From NCBI GenBank assembly GCA_973895155.1, contig OZ316899.1:1240001-1304000 (forward strand): a stretch of DNA of 64,000 nucleotides, given 5' to 3'. Shown piece by piece: positions 47,226 through 58,443 of this stretch. This DNA is from Marsupella aquatica (Eukaryota; Marchantiophyta). The first letter of the stretch is position 1; each line of letters begins with the position of its first letter. The notes under the pieces were generated by a model that was not told the origin of the DNA, did not search any database, and was given only the letters and a program-made list of their open reading frames with translations. The translations under genes were made by a program, and so were the position numbers.

Positions 47226-47502
47226 GTCAGAATGGAACCAAAGAAAATGGTTTCAACTCCGGAGGAAAGTGGCTTGAAATGTAATCATCACTCCCGAGAA
47301 GCCGTTTGTGTTGCCATCATACGCTAAGAACGTCGCGAGGAAGGCAGAGAAATTTAGGACGCTCTGCTGGGAAACAAAAGGACTTAGGCTTCTTAGGGGA
47401 GTAGACAGAAAGTTCATGAGGAACCCCTACATAGATGATGTTTCTAGAAGCAAGTATATTGATGACGAGGCAGAGTTGACCGACAGATCTCATAGCTCCT
47501 AG
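47226..47502 (+). pseudogene. Possible 3' exon downstream of the methyltransferase-like gene
   Basis: Follows a polypyrimidine tract and TTTTGAGCAG acceptor at 47225. The best open frame (47308-47502, SYAKNVARKAEKFRTLCWET) is basic and ends at TAG. It may be an alternative C-terminus of the preceding gene or a separate remnant; no domain recognised. Confidence 0.35.
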
Positions 47503-47594
47503 AATGATAGCTTAGAATCTGACACTTAAGGGTAGCAATTTTCTCCTCTATCAACTATACCTCTCAATTGTACGCGTATGCCCTTGGTTTTTGT

Positions 47595-47752
47595 TAGCGC
47601 CTGGCGCTATTGAATTTATTAAATCGGAATTAGTTTGAGGAAGATTGCCACTTCCATTCAGTGGTTAATGGGTTTGTCAAACCTGGTAATGGGGTCTTTC
47701 ATAACATCCTTTGTGTGGGTTCCTCTCCTTGTTTAACTAGCGCCCGACGCTC
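47595..47752. repeat. Two palindromes in the 3' flank
   Basis: TAGCGCCTGGCGCTA at 47595-47609 and TAGCGCCCGACGCTC at 47738-47752. Confidence 0.85.
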
Positions 47753-47989
47753 CCCAAAATGGTACCCCCTAAAAAATAGGTTGGAAGTTTCCGTTTGAAA
47801 TTTTTTTGTTTCCGTCCAATGGTCATTTGGCTTTCAGTCGGAGACTGGTACCGAGAAGAGGACCAATAATGAGAAATCCAAGTGCCTTATAAACATACTA
47901 TTGTGTCTGGGATATCAAAACATTATCAGTTCCGCACATTGCTTGCTTCTTTCAAAGTCCATTGCACTCGTTTTTCTCCTTCTCGATTC

Positions 47990-48445
47990 CATGGAAGGCC
48001 ATTTTGGAAGCTCCAATGTAGGGCCACATCCGGATCTTAATAACTCTGGTATTGTTAGAGATATGGGAATGGAGATTGGCGCACATAGGGTTATTGAAGG
48101 AGATCACGTTCTTCCCGTTTTGACTCACTTTACTTCATTCGAGACAAGGACTGAATCTGTTGAGACAAACCACAGACTTTGTCAATCGCCTCCATCTTGC
48201 GCCGGATGAAGGTATCAGTCCCGGGGAGAGGAACATCCCTTGGCAGCGTGATGTTCCGTCGCCCCTGTTTATGGAGAGGTTTTCTGTTCACCTGTCCGAA
48301 CCCATGCAGGTGCCATTGCCTCTCCATCGTCAACTTTAGGAGATGTATGGACGTGTCGACTTTCAAGAACAAATCTCCCAGAAGCGGGTTTTCGGAGACC
48401 AGTGTATCGACGGCCCACGAGAGCATATGTCAACTTCTGATTAGA
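47990..48445 (+). pseudogene. Unrecognised short coding remnant
   Basis: ATG 47990 opens a frame (MEGHFGSSNVGPHPDLNNSG...). Another frame further on reads LHLAPDEGISPGERNIPWQR and PLFMERFSVHLSEPMQVPLP, which looks coding, then stops near 48338 and 48444. Probably a frameshifted small gene or exon. No function proposed. Confidence 0.35.
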
Positions 48446-48545
48446 TGGTTTCCGCCAAGATCCAGATCGTCAGGATGCTGGGATTGACAATGACTGTCAC
48501 TCTTCAAGCTAGGACATGGTACAAGGAAGCACCCACCGGGAGTAT

Positions 48546-48834
48546 TAGCGTCTGGCGCTAGTTACAATTGTATTGGAAACTTTAGTGTTTCTATGTAGCA
48601 ATATTTGTACATCGAGGATAATATCTTTCACTTAAATAAAAAAGCTCAAGTTTGTTTTCTTTCAATTTCCCGTTTGAAATTCTGACTAAGATACATTGGT
48701 TAAGTCCTGCTTCTGTGCTTTGATATTGAACCTAGACTGTTAGAAATGTTTGGTTTCTATTTGGCTCTCAGCCTGAACATCACTCCTATGTTCTCGTGAT
48801 TTGCTCCACAAAGCATGTGAAGCGCCCGACTCTA
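48546..48834. repeat. Two palindromes before gypsy-1
   Basis: TAGCGTCTGGCGCTA at 48546 and the diverged AAGCGCCCGACTCTA at 48820, the latter followed by GTATTCGGCATG as at the 19.5-kb pair (read on the other strand). Confidence 0.75.
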
Positions 48835-48885
48835 GTATTCGGCATGTTTGGGCGATTAATGTTTCATTATTTTGGGTTTGAACGT

Positions 48886-49811
48886 TGTCATGCCAAAAGA
48901 TTTTGGCTCAGGAATGGCTTTTATAGGGGATGATAGGCGAGGCCTCCCGGTTGGGTTGCGTGCATGCTGACTCGGAGGGGCTGCTTGGTTGGATGGATTG
49001 AGGTTTGGTGATTGGGTGACTGGTCGTCACCAGGTTTGGTGTTTGGGTGAGTCTCAAGGCTTGGAGTTTGGATGAGCCTCGCTGATGGCAGCTGGCTCAG
49101 GCTGGATGGTTGGGTTTCCGATGCTACTTAAGACTTGAGCCTCGGCTCATTGAGGTTGGCGGTTGTCTATGGAGATCTGTTGAGTTACGTTCTGTGAGTT
49201 CCGCTTCGTTCTGCAGAACTCGACTATTGTGCGGCAGTTTTGGAGTTTTGAACGAGTGTTGGATCCAGGTGTGGAGTTTTTGATCCAGGCCGGGGTTTTT
49301 CTCAAATTTGGAGTCTCATTGATCCAGGCGGGGATTTCTCAAGTTTGGAGTTTTTTGATCCAGGCGGGGATTTTTCTCGAGTTTGGAGTCTCGTTGATCC
49401 AGGCGGGGATTTCTCAAGTTTGGAGTCTTGTCAATCCAGGCGAGGATTTCTCAAGTTTGGAGCCTCGTTGGTCCAGGCCCAAGTTCCGTGTGAGCTATTT
49501 TAGACTAGTGGAGTAGCTAGTCGAGTTTTGGTTTTGTGAGCTAAGGAGGATAGTTTTTCCGTCAGATTTTGGGTAGTTAGTCACTTGAGGAGTTATACTC
49601 GACAAGTTAGAGGTAGCGGCCCGCCGTAGGGCCAGCCACAAGACTCTTGCGGGCAAGCTTACTTGAGGGCACCTATTGTAACCTTTGTGAGAAAAGTAAA
49701 AAAATATAAAGGAGTGAGAGTTCGCTCCAAAAAGTGCTTGTCGCCTGTCCCAATCGCAGCCATAAACGCGTAGTTTGCCCGAGGAGCCCCTAACTTTAAG
49801 TCCTCACGACA
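48886..49811 (+). repeat. gypsy-1 5' LTR (926 bp)
   Basis: Starts TGTCATGCCAAAAG and ends CACGACA. Pairs with 19575-20501 in length and sequence. Contains the tandem GATCCAGGCGGGGATTTCTC-type array at 49265-49480. Confidence 0.9.
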
Positions 49812-49829
49812 TTGGCGACCATACTGGGG
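49812..49829 (+). other. gypsy-1 primer-binding-site region
   Basis: TTGGCGACCATACTGGGG follows the LTR end directly. A TGGCGACC start is typical of gypsy primer sites; the tRNA is not identified. Confidence 0.65.
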
Positions 49830-49843
49830 ATTCCTTGGGGCGA

Positions 49844-50785
49844 TTGGATGAGATGGGTGACTATGACAAAGTCAATCAGATATCAAACATTGTCATGTCG
49901 ATGATGAGAACCATAAGGAAGGAAGAGCTTGAGTCAAAAAGGGCAAACAGGGGGGGTATTTACAAACGACAGGAAACAGCAAACAGTAACAGAAACCATA
50001 AACTAGTAACAGGAAAATGAGTGGTAATTTTTTTTGAATTTTTTTTGAAATTTTTTTTGGAGCTCCTAAGGGAGTTCAAGAGAAGGGTGTCTTAGTTACC
50101 GAAGCGGGATGTGGGAATCATCGAGTTGCAGCGCTCGACACTCTTCTTGAGGGCAGCCGATGAGGACCTTCGAGAGGAGCTTGAGAACGCGATGGAGCTG
50201 CTGGAACCTTTGAGAGTTACCTTGTCTAACGACTGGAACCAAGTTGAGAAAGCGGTGTCAAAAGTGAGCAATCGACACCGGCGGTGAGAGCTAGACAAGG
50301 AGGCTACCACTCTCGATCTAAGGCCGCCGGAGCCGATATTGAGGAAAGGGAAGCGAGAACCAGCGAAGGATGAGATCAAACCATCGGTGGATGATCTCGC
50401 GGAAATGATGCAGAACCTGAAGATCTTGGCGGCACATGCGGTCAAGAATCCAAAACCAAGGGTTGCGAGTGCTCCCAAGAGGAAGCAAGAGATGCAGAGT
50501 TGGCCATGCATGTGGTGCGACAGCAAAGAGCATGACAAACGGGAGTGCCTGGACCTGAGGGAAGCTGCGGATAAAGGGCTGATCAAGTTCGTCGGTGAAG
50601 TTGATCAGAAAAAGATATCGTTTGCCGATACTGAAGAGCCGATGGTGAAGGTTTGGAGCAAAGATGGGAAAGAGGTGGTTCAATTTCCGGCTGTTTTACC
50701 TGGAAACGAGAGGAAAAGGAAAGGGTTGAGGACTGAGAGTGCCGACTCTGGTCCAGGTCCAGAAAACGACTTGGCACTTTGCTGA
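49844..50785 (+). pseudogene. gag: gypsy-1 Gag, shortened, with an inserted terminal repeat
   Basis: The N-terminus MGDYDKVNQISNIVMSMM is interrupted at 49950 by a ~110-bp foreign repeat. Gag sequence then resumes (VGIIELQRSTL, EDLREELENAMELLE), passes a TGA near 50287 and ends with a CCHC knuckle CMWCDSKEHDKREC (about 50510-50550). The capsid region is too short, so a deletion accompanied the insertion. Confidence 0.72.
49950..50060 (+). repeat. Single-ended terminal repeat inserted in gypsy-1 gag
   Basis: GGGGGGTATTTACAAACGAC and the following AGGAAACAG repeats, then a T-rich end. The first ~40 nt are essentially identical to the reverse complement of the right end of the MITE at 63296-63602. 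No second end is found nearby. Confidence 0.75.
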
Positions 50786-52247
50786 AAAGAGTGGATCGGC
50801 GGAGTGCTCGTTCCTTAGCTCCTTGTGAAGGGGAAAACACAATGGATAATGGAGAGGAAGAGCCACTCGAATGTGCGGAGTCTAACTTGGGAAGGGACAA
50901 GCTGGAGAAGGAGTTGGAAAGGCAGTACTTGTCTATGGTCGTGCTTGTATACTCGAGTACCAAATACAAGACGGTCGACAAGAAGGTGAGGCCGGCGGCA
51001 ATACCTTTGCCGGACGATGCGATGGAGGTTATGGATCGAGCGAGATTGGAACTAAGGCTGAGGCCAACTGATCGGATAGGGCATAAGTTTACTCAAGAGA
51101 GTTTGGCAAAGCTTAAGATTGGTTCGGATGGGTTACTTACGGAGGTGGAGCAAGTGGCATTTTGAAAGATGATAATGGAGCATGGCAAGGGATTCTCATT
51201 TTTAATTGAGGAGATTGGTTGTGCGGACCCGAGTAAGGTAACACCGATGGTCATTTTTACTGTCCCTCATGTTCTGTGGGATCTGAAACCGATTTTGGTT
51301 CCGCGGGCTTTAGCTCCAAAGCTTGCAGAACTGCTTAAGGAGAAGCTGAGTGCTAGGATTCTCGAGAGGTCTGATGCTCCCTACTCGAACAAATGGTTTA
51401 CAGTGAGAAAGAAGAATGGAAGCTCGAGGTTCATTCAGGATATGCAACCTCCGAACAAGATGACCATCAGGAATGTGGGAGTTGGGCCACTCGTGGATGA
51501 GTTTGCAGAGGAGTTCGCTGGGAGGGCGATCTACTCCATGGGTGATTTGTTTTTGGGTTACGACCAGTTCCAGTTGGTGCAAGAGAGCCGAGACATTACG
51601 ACTATGAGGACCCCGCTGGGCCTCTTGAGGATGTGCACTCTTCCTCAAGGGGCGACGAACTCAGTAGCGCACATGGAAAATGCGATGAGTAAAATCTTGG
51701 AGCCGTTCATTTTGGAAAAAACGAGACCGTTCATTGATGATGTCCCGATAAAGGGGTGCTTGGCTGAAGGGAAGGATGAGACCTTGAGGAGTGATGGGAT
51801 CCGGCAGTTTGTGTGGGATCACATTGCGGATGTTAAGGCGGTTCTCAAGAAGCTGATTGATGTGGGAGTCACTCTTTCGGGGGAGAAGTCTGAATTCAGG
51901 ATGAAAGAGGTGAAAGTCGTTGGGCAAATGTGCGGATCTTATGGAAGGAAGCCGAAAATGGATAAGGTGAGAGCTATTAGCGAGATGAAGGATTGCAAAT
52001 CGGTGCCGGAAGTTTGGAGGTTTTTGGGTGCTTGTGTCTTTTACAAGATCTGGATCCCTCACTTCTTGCACCTGGCGGACCCGCTCTATGAGCTATTGAG
52101 GAAAAAGGTTAAGTGGGGATGGCTACCCGAGCATAGTGAAGCAATGGCTAAGCTTAAGAGTGCTCTCATGAGCCCGCCAGTTCTCCGAGCTGCAAACAAT
52201 GAGAGTGGGCGACCACTGATCATGACTGTTGATGCGAGTATAAGGTA
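50786..52247 (+). pseudogene. pol: gypsy-1 RT and start of RNase H, fungal-chromovirus-like
   Basis: The linker (STKYKTVDKKVRPAAIPLPD, then HKFTQESLAKL) leads, after a TGA near 51163, into RT (51169-52248). RT has SNKWFTVRKKNGSSRFIQD, YSMGDLFLGYDQF, LPQGATNSVAH and the active site FIDDVPIKG (Y replaced by F). It then has FLGACVFYKIWIPHF and the first RNase H strand LIMTVDASIR, and stops at the breakpoint. No retropepsin DSG was seen between Gag and RT. The linker and RT style recalls fungal (basidiomycete) chromoviruses and their reported moss relatives more than typical seed-plant gypsy. The rest of this Pol is at 20547-27157. Confidence 0.85.
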
Positions 52248-52505
52248 ACAATAAAGGTCGATGCCGATTTCTAGGTCAGTTAGATGATAAAGGAAAGGAT
52301 CCAACGGTTGAGATCCAGCGGGATTAGAGTTATGACCTAATCCATGCTTGATCACAAGGACCCCTAAGTGGCGGCTTTGGAGTAAGGTGACCAATTCTCT
52401 ATCATTTTGCATTCTCGTGTACACGGTTTCAACATTGAGGAGCGACTATCAATCGAGTGCATGTGGTGGATTGGGAGATTGCACAAGTTCTTGGCATTCG
52501 GTGGA

Positions 52506-55500
52506 ATGAACACGGTGAATTAGGCAGGGAAGTTTTGGGGCTGTTTGCTTGAAGAAGCAAGGCAGCTGATACCTACGTATGAAGACGTTGAGCCGGAGAG
52601 CGCAGCCAGAGAACGAGCGGAGCTTGCGCGATTGTGGGGAATTCACAAGACGACATTTGTAGATACGGAGGAGGTGTTGGAAAAGTTCTCGTGGACACCC
52701 ACCAGTGCAGAGCTTGACGAATTGCTGATTCGAGAGAATAAGGTCGTGGGGATTAGGGAGGCAATCAAGAACGCAGGGTAGCCACTTTGGGAGTTGAAGG
52801 GTCACACTACGAAGTGGGCGAAGGAAGCTATTCTCGGGGAGTATTCAGGCGCTGAAGAGATGAAGCGCAAGGGAGGTTCGGCATCCGCCACTCCAGCAAA
52901 GCGAACTAGGTTGGAGAGACCAATCAAGATGGAATCCGGGCCAGTTAGAGATCGGGCTGTAGAGGATAAAGCCATGACAAGGTGGGCGAACAGGTTACCT
53001 GCCAATTTACAATTACAGTTCGCAAGAGATGAGGATGAGGTCTTCAGTGCCATTCAGGATAATAAATATGCAGGATATATGAATGACACTGGGTTGGAGG
53101 GCTTTGTCAGGTTGTCCTGGAGGATGGTAGACATACAGGATGAGGATCTGTTGGACTTTGTGGGATGCTGGGAGGCTTCTTCCAACATGACGCTGCTATA
53201 TGGAAAGGTGTTTGAACTAACACCTGCGCTTATCAAAGCCGTCTTCGCTTTACCAACAGGAAGGAAAACTAAGGTGGAGCAGAGGAAGACGTTGTCGGAT
53301 GACCAGTTCAGGTTATTTCCAGGGCCTTCCACTAAGAATGGGTTTTTCAGGAATCAATGTACCAACCCGCATATAGGGAAGCTGATTGATTTCCTGAGAG
53401 TCACGTTGCATTGTACCTTGCCGAGAGCAGAAATCGGCAAAGCCCAGGTATTTTTGGTGGAGAATATCGATGCAAGCCGAGACTACAACGGCTATCTCTT
53501 AATGCAGTTGAAGAAGGCATTAAATGAAGAGAAGCAGAGCATTGGGGAGGGAGCGGTATCCAGACTAGGGTACCATCTGCAATTACTTTGCCGATATACA
53601 AGAAGCCAGTCTTTTGCACTAGTGTTGCCTATACAGAAGCGGATGCCGATCACTGCACCACTTGAGGAGGTGGAGGAGGACGAGGAGCCTCTAAGCAAAC
53701 AACGTCATGGGAGGAGGTTGGCAACACTGGCAACACGAGAACGGGAGCATTCCCCTATCAAGGAGCCAGAGGTAGTCACATATGATGTAGTGAGAAATCC
53801 CGCCGGCCTACTCGTAATAATCCATATGTAGGCATCCAATTAGTCGAGAGGAAGATGACTGCCAAAGAGAGAAAGAAATATGACAAGCGAATGGATTCAG
53901 AGACAGATGAGGAGGTAAGCCGAAGCCAGGAGAGGCCGGTATTAAGAGCTTCTAACAGAGCCCAAGTGGAGGGACCTGTGGAGGAAGGTCAACCAGCAGC
54001 AGACCAACAATATTCGGAGGAAGAGATCGAGGGCTTTGGAGGAGAGGCCGGCATGCTAGGTAGTCAGGTTAATGTCGATGATTACGACGATGACTATGTC
54101 GATCACGGGGAGAGGCCGGTACCAGGAGTTAGAACGATGGGAAGGTTTTGTAGAAGACTTCCCGCGGTCTTCTATGGCAAGCCGGAGGACCAGAAAACAC
54201 CAGAATCTCCTCCACCAGATGTGACGCCATTGGAATTTGACAAGATGAAGGTAGGTGAAGCCGGGCTACATGAGAGGATTAAGGAGTGGGGGGCCCGGAA
54301 TGCAGAACAGGAATGCCAGCTACCAGGAGGAGAGTGGCCGGAAGAAATAAGACGGCTTAGTGAGAGGCAGGCCAAACCTCTCATTGACTTTGATCAATTA
54401 TGGGCAGAGGCTTGGGAGAGACGACCTCGATGGCAGATGCCAGTATCACCTGGGAGGTCAAACTATGCAAGAAATCGGGCTAAGGAGTATGGAGACATGT
54501 GTGGACTCTTAGCCTTAGAAATCTTCGGTAACAAGTTGGAATCCGGGCCATTTCTTAGAAAAGAAGTGGCTGATCAAACGAGACTGGAGGAGGCAATGAC
54601 GTTGGAGCAGTTAAAGAAAGAGGAGGTAATTGCTCGGCTTTGCTCCATGGAAGCCAAAGTTGCTAAGACGAAGTCTGGACAACCAACTCAGCAGGATCTC
54701 TTGGCCAAGCAGCAGGAATTAGAATTGGCAAACAACCAATTGGAAAACTACCAATTGGATAACCAGCAGATCAAGGAAAAATTGACGAAGGTAGAGCTGG
54801 AGTTAGCCAATTCAAAAGCAGAAGTACAGGGTCTAAATCGCCAAGTTGAGAGGCTCAAAAAGACGGCTAAGGATCAGGCCACCCAGAGCGAGAAGGCCTT
54901 GGCAGAAGCCCAAAGGAAGTATGACAAGTTACTCGACCGGTTGGATACCATGCGTGAGAAGCATGATGACGCCATGTGCAATGCGGCCAATGCTCACCTA
55001 AAACGGGTTCAACAGATACGCAAGGAGCTAACCAGGACAAAGCAGGCATGGATGGACGAGGTCACAAAGCTGGAAGGCATCAACGACTCCTTGAAAGCAG
55101 CCGTAGATAAGCAAGAGTTGGAGATCGTGCAGATCTTGAATGAGGAGCTGAAGATGGCCAGGTCCGAGATACAACGGCTTAACGATGAAGTTGAAGATGT
55201 ATCTCAAGAATTGGAGGAGGCCAGGGATAAGATGCTCGGGTTGCAGAAGCGTGCCGACAATAAAACGGAGAGAAATTGAAGAAGTATGTCAAAGCGGGAT
55301 ATGGGTCACCAACTGAAAGGCTTCCCGTCAGTAGTATGGTAGGCGGAAATAAAGTGAAGCCGAGTCCGAAGCCGAGCTCACTATTGTCAAGCGTGACTGG
55401 GGGCAAAGCCATGCAGTTGGTGGTAGATTTGGCAAAGACGTTCATGGGGCCAGGCGATAATAAAGTTAAGCCCCTTAAAGCCACTCTGGAGGAAGTTGAG

Positions 55501-55857
55501 AGCATGGCCGCTCACATTTGTGGTACTGTGGCCCTGAAGGCAGTTGTGGTAGAGGTAAGTACTGCGGATCAACTTGGAGCTGCGGTAACAGGTTTAGACG
55601 ATGGTACTGTTTCTATGGACGCCCAGAACGTGAAGCCGTGGGTTATCGAGACCGAGCGCATCGGGGAGCGGGCTTGGATTGAGGAAGTTAAGGCAAAAGC
55701 TCTCCAAGTTGTTTCCCAGGAGGATGCCGATGCAGCAGCCGATGCCGGGGCCGACAAACCAGAACCCAAAGTCGAGGAAGCCGAAGGGGTCAAGCCGGAG
55801 CCGATGACAAGAGAAGGTGCAGAGTCGGAAGATTCAGACTTACCCCCGACCATTTGA
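52506..55857 (+). pseudogene. Copy B ORF: globular domain plus coiled coil, stops and frameshifts
   Basis: Close homologue of copy C. ATG 52506, with TAG 52521 (Gln in copy C) and TAG 52779. Blocks: FSWTPTSAELDELL and VVGIREAIKN, TPAKRTRL, FVRLSWRMVDIQDEDLLDFV, VFALPTGRKTK, NGFFRNQCTNPHIGK, LIDFLRVTLH, RDYNGYLLMQLKK. The frame shifts near 53815. An acidic linker and long coiled coil (54580-55250) follow, a second frame shift occurs near 55270, and the acidic C-terminus ends at TGA 55855. A homologous 5' element end (TGTGATGCC...) is not found; gypsy-1 ends at 52247, so the element's left end is unresolved. Confidence 0.7.
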
Positions 55858-58443
55858 CAATTAAGGAGGGCCAATCATTGGTTGGAAGGAGGACATGGCG
55901 ACAGGAGAAGGGCTTGGGCCAGAAGGGCGCGGCCGTTGTAGGATGGGACAGGGCAAGTAGCGCCCTATCGGCATAGGTAGTATTAGATGCTCGGTTCACA
56001 CAGGGTTCCGGGCTAGTCAAGTTTTTAGGTGATAGTTTTTTGGTAGGATTATCGCGGTGGAAGGCCGTGAGTTGTGGTTAGGATTTCCGCCTTTTCCCTT
56101 GAATGCGCTGCAAGGATAAAAACCTAGGCAGCGTGGCTCGGGGGGCTTTTTCTTAGTCAAGGCTTTAGTGTAAATCTGTATTGTTGTGCACACGAAGCTG
56201 TCGGCTAAATCTAGACCGCAGGGTATCAGTAAACCACCAGTTCCATTGGATTTCTAAGCAATTGTTTGAATTGAGTTGGCCTCGTTGCATAGTTCGCAGA
56301 TTCTTGCCATCCAAGGAAGTGGAGTGTTATGATATCTGTTGCTTGATCGATTTAAGTTAGATAGGGTGAATTGTTGAGCAAAATACAATCGCATTGTCTT
56401 GATTGGAGACTGTCCAATCAAACTCTGAGAGAAAAGTGAGGATTGAGAGTGTTTAGTCGGTGAAGTGTGGGTTGAGTCAGTCTAAAAAAGACCTTCAGCC
56501 GGCTTAAGAAATTAAGCCGTAGGGGTACATTCTGGGGGCGGAATACAAATATACCTGAAGAAGTTAAAGAGGAATTAGGTGTCTCAGTTGTGTACAATTC
56601 ACAAGCCCAATGAAAGAATCGGTCCGGTAAGTGTGGATCGAAGGAGAGGACCACATTTCCAAACCAAATAGCTGCCAGACGGCAAGAGGACGGACATAAA
56701 CGAGTGGTTTATGATCGACTGAGGGTAGTTCTTGGGGTTAGAGGTCTTGGAAAATGCGCCACATAAGCCCATTGAAGGAAGTATGACAAGTTACTCGACC
56801 GGTTGGAGGCCATGCAAGAGAAGCATGAGGACGCCACGTGCACTGCGGCCAATGATCACTTGAGCCGAGTTCAACAGATACGCAAGGAGCTGCAAGAGGA
56901 GATAACCTGGACAAAGCAGGCATGGACGGATGAGGTCACAAAGCTGGAAAGCATCAACGATTCCCAGAGAGCCGCTTTGGATAAGCAGGAGTTTGAGATC
57001 GTGCAGATCTTAAACGAGGAGCTCAAGACGGCCAAAGAGGAGGCGCATCGGCTCAATGAGGAAGTACGTTGAGGATTTATCCCAAGAGCTGGAGGAGGCC
57101 AAAGACAAGATGATCGGCTTGTAGAGGCGTGCAGATAATCAAACAGAGAAGTTGCGGAAGTATGCCGAAGTCGGGCACGGATCACCAACTGGACAGTCTC
57201 CCGCTAGTGGCGTGGTAGCCGGAAATACTGAAGTGCCAAAGCCGACATCTATATTGTCAAGAGTAACTGGGGGTAAGGCAATGCAGTTGGTAGCAGATCT
57301 GGCCAAAACATTCATGGGGCCAGCAGGTACCTGGACTACCATGGAAGATCGATACCGAACGGATTGGAGAGCAAGCTTGGATTGAGGAAGTAAAGGCCAA
57401 CTCTATCCAAGCTGTTTCCCAGGAAGATGCCGCTGCCGATGCCGGGGCCGATAAATCAGAACCCGAGGTCAAGGAAGCCGAAGGGATCAAGCCGGAGCCG
57501 ATGGCAGGAGAAGGTGCAGAGTCAGAAGATTTGGGCCTACCGCCGGTCATCTGACAATTAAGGAGGGCCAGTCGTCGGTTGGAAGGAGGACGTGGCGCTA
57601 GGAGAAGGGCTTGGGCCAGAAGGGCACGGCCGTTGTAGGATGGGACAGGGCAAGTAGCGCCCTGTCGGCTTAGGTTGTATTAGATGCTCGGTTCCCGCAA
57701 GGTTCCGGGTTAAGTCAAAATATGTTAGGTGTTAGTTAATTAGCTGGATTTCGCAGTGGAAGGCCGTGATTTGTGGTTCGGATTTTCGCCGATTCCCTTG
57801 GATGCGCTGCAAGGATAAAAACCTGGGCAGCGTGGCTCGGGGGGCTTTTTCTTAGTCAAGACTCTAGTGTAAAGTCTGTATTACTAACATAACCTCTTGG
57901 CTAAAATCTAGACCGCGGATTATCACAATTTCCATTTCTGTGCAATTGTTTGAATTGAGTTGTCCTTGTTGCCTAGTTTGTAGATTCTTGTAGTCATGGC
58001 ATTGTGTGTTGTGATACTTGTCGCTTGATCGATTTGAGTCAGATAGAGCGACTGCGAAGCTATACGATTGCATTGTCTTGATTGGAGACTGCCAAATCAA
58101 ACTCTGAGAGAAAAGTGAGGATTGAGAGTGTTTTGTTGGTTAAAGTGTGGGTTGAGTCGGTCTGAGAAAAACCTTCAGCCGGCTTAAGAGATTAAGCTGT
58201 AGAGGTACATTCTTGGGGCGGAATACAAACATACCCGACGAAGTCAATTGAGAATTAGGCGTCTCAGCAATACCCAATTTGCAAGCCCAGTGAAAGAATC
58301 GGTCTAGCATAGTGTGGATCGAGAGTAGACCGCGTATCCAAGCCGAATGACAGCCAAACCACCCATAAACCGACCATAAGTAGGGGTTCATGGCCGGTTG
58401 TAGATAGTTCTTGGGGTTAGAGGGTTGGGAAACGCACCACAGA
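54915..58443 (+). repeat. Tandem duplication of the copy B 3' end
   Basis: 54915-56776 and 56777-about 58443 are direct repeats (both start GGAAGTATGACAAGTTACTC). They contain the last part of the coiled coil, the C-terminus and the non-coding 3' region. The second unit lacks about 170 bp equivalent to 55460-55640 and has its own frameshifts. Conserved boxes lie at 56527-56560 and 58207-58240 (GGCGGAATACAAATATACCT and a variant). The units end GCGCCACA and GCACCACA, the latter identical to the end of element C. Confidence 0.88.

Noticed and set aside
38437-48834. CRISPR-like array of short repeats
   Set aside because: The palindromes are irregularly spaced (50 bp to several kb), vary in sequence, and are separated by genes and introns in a eukaryotic context.
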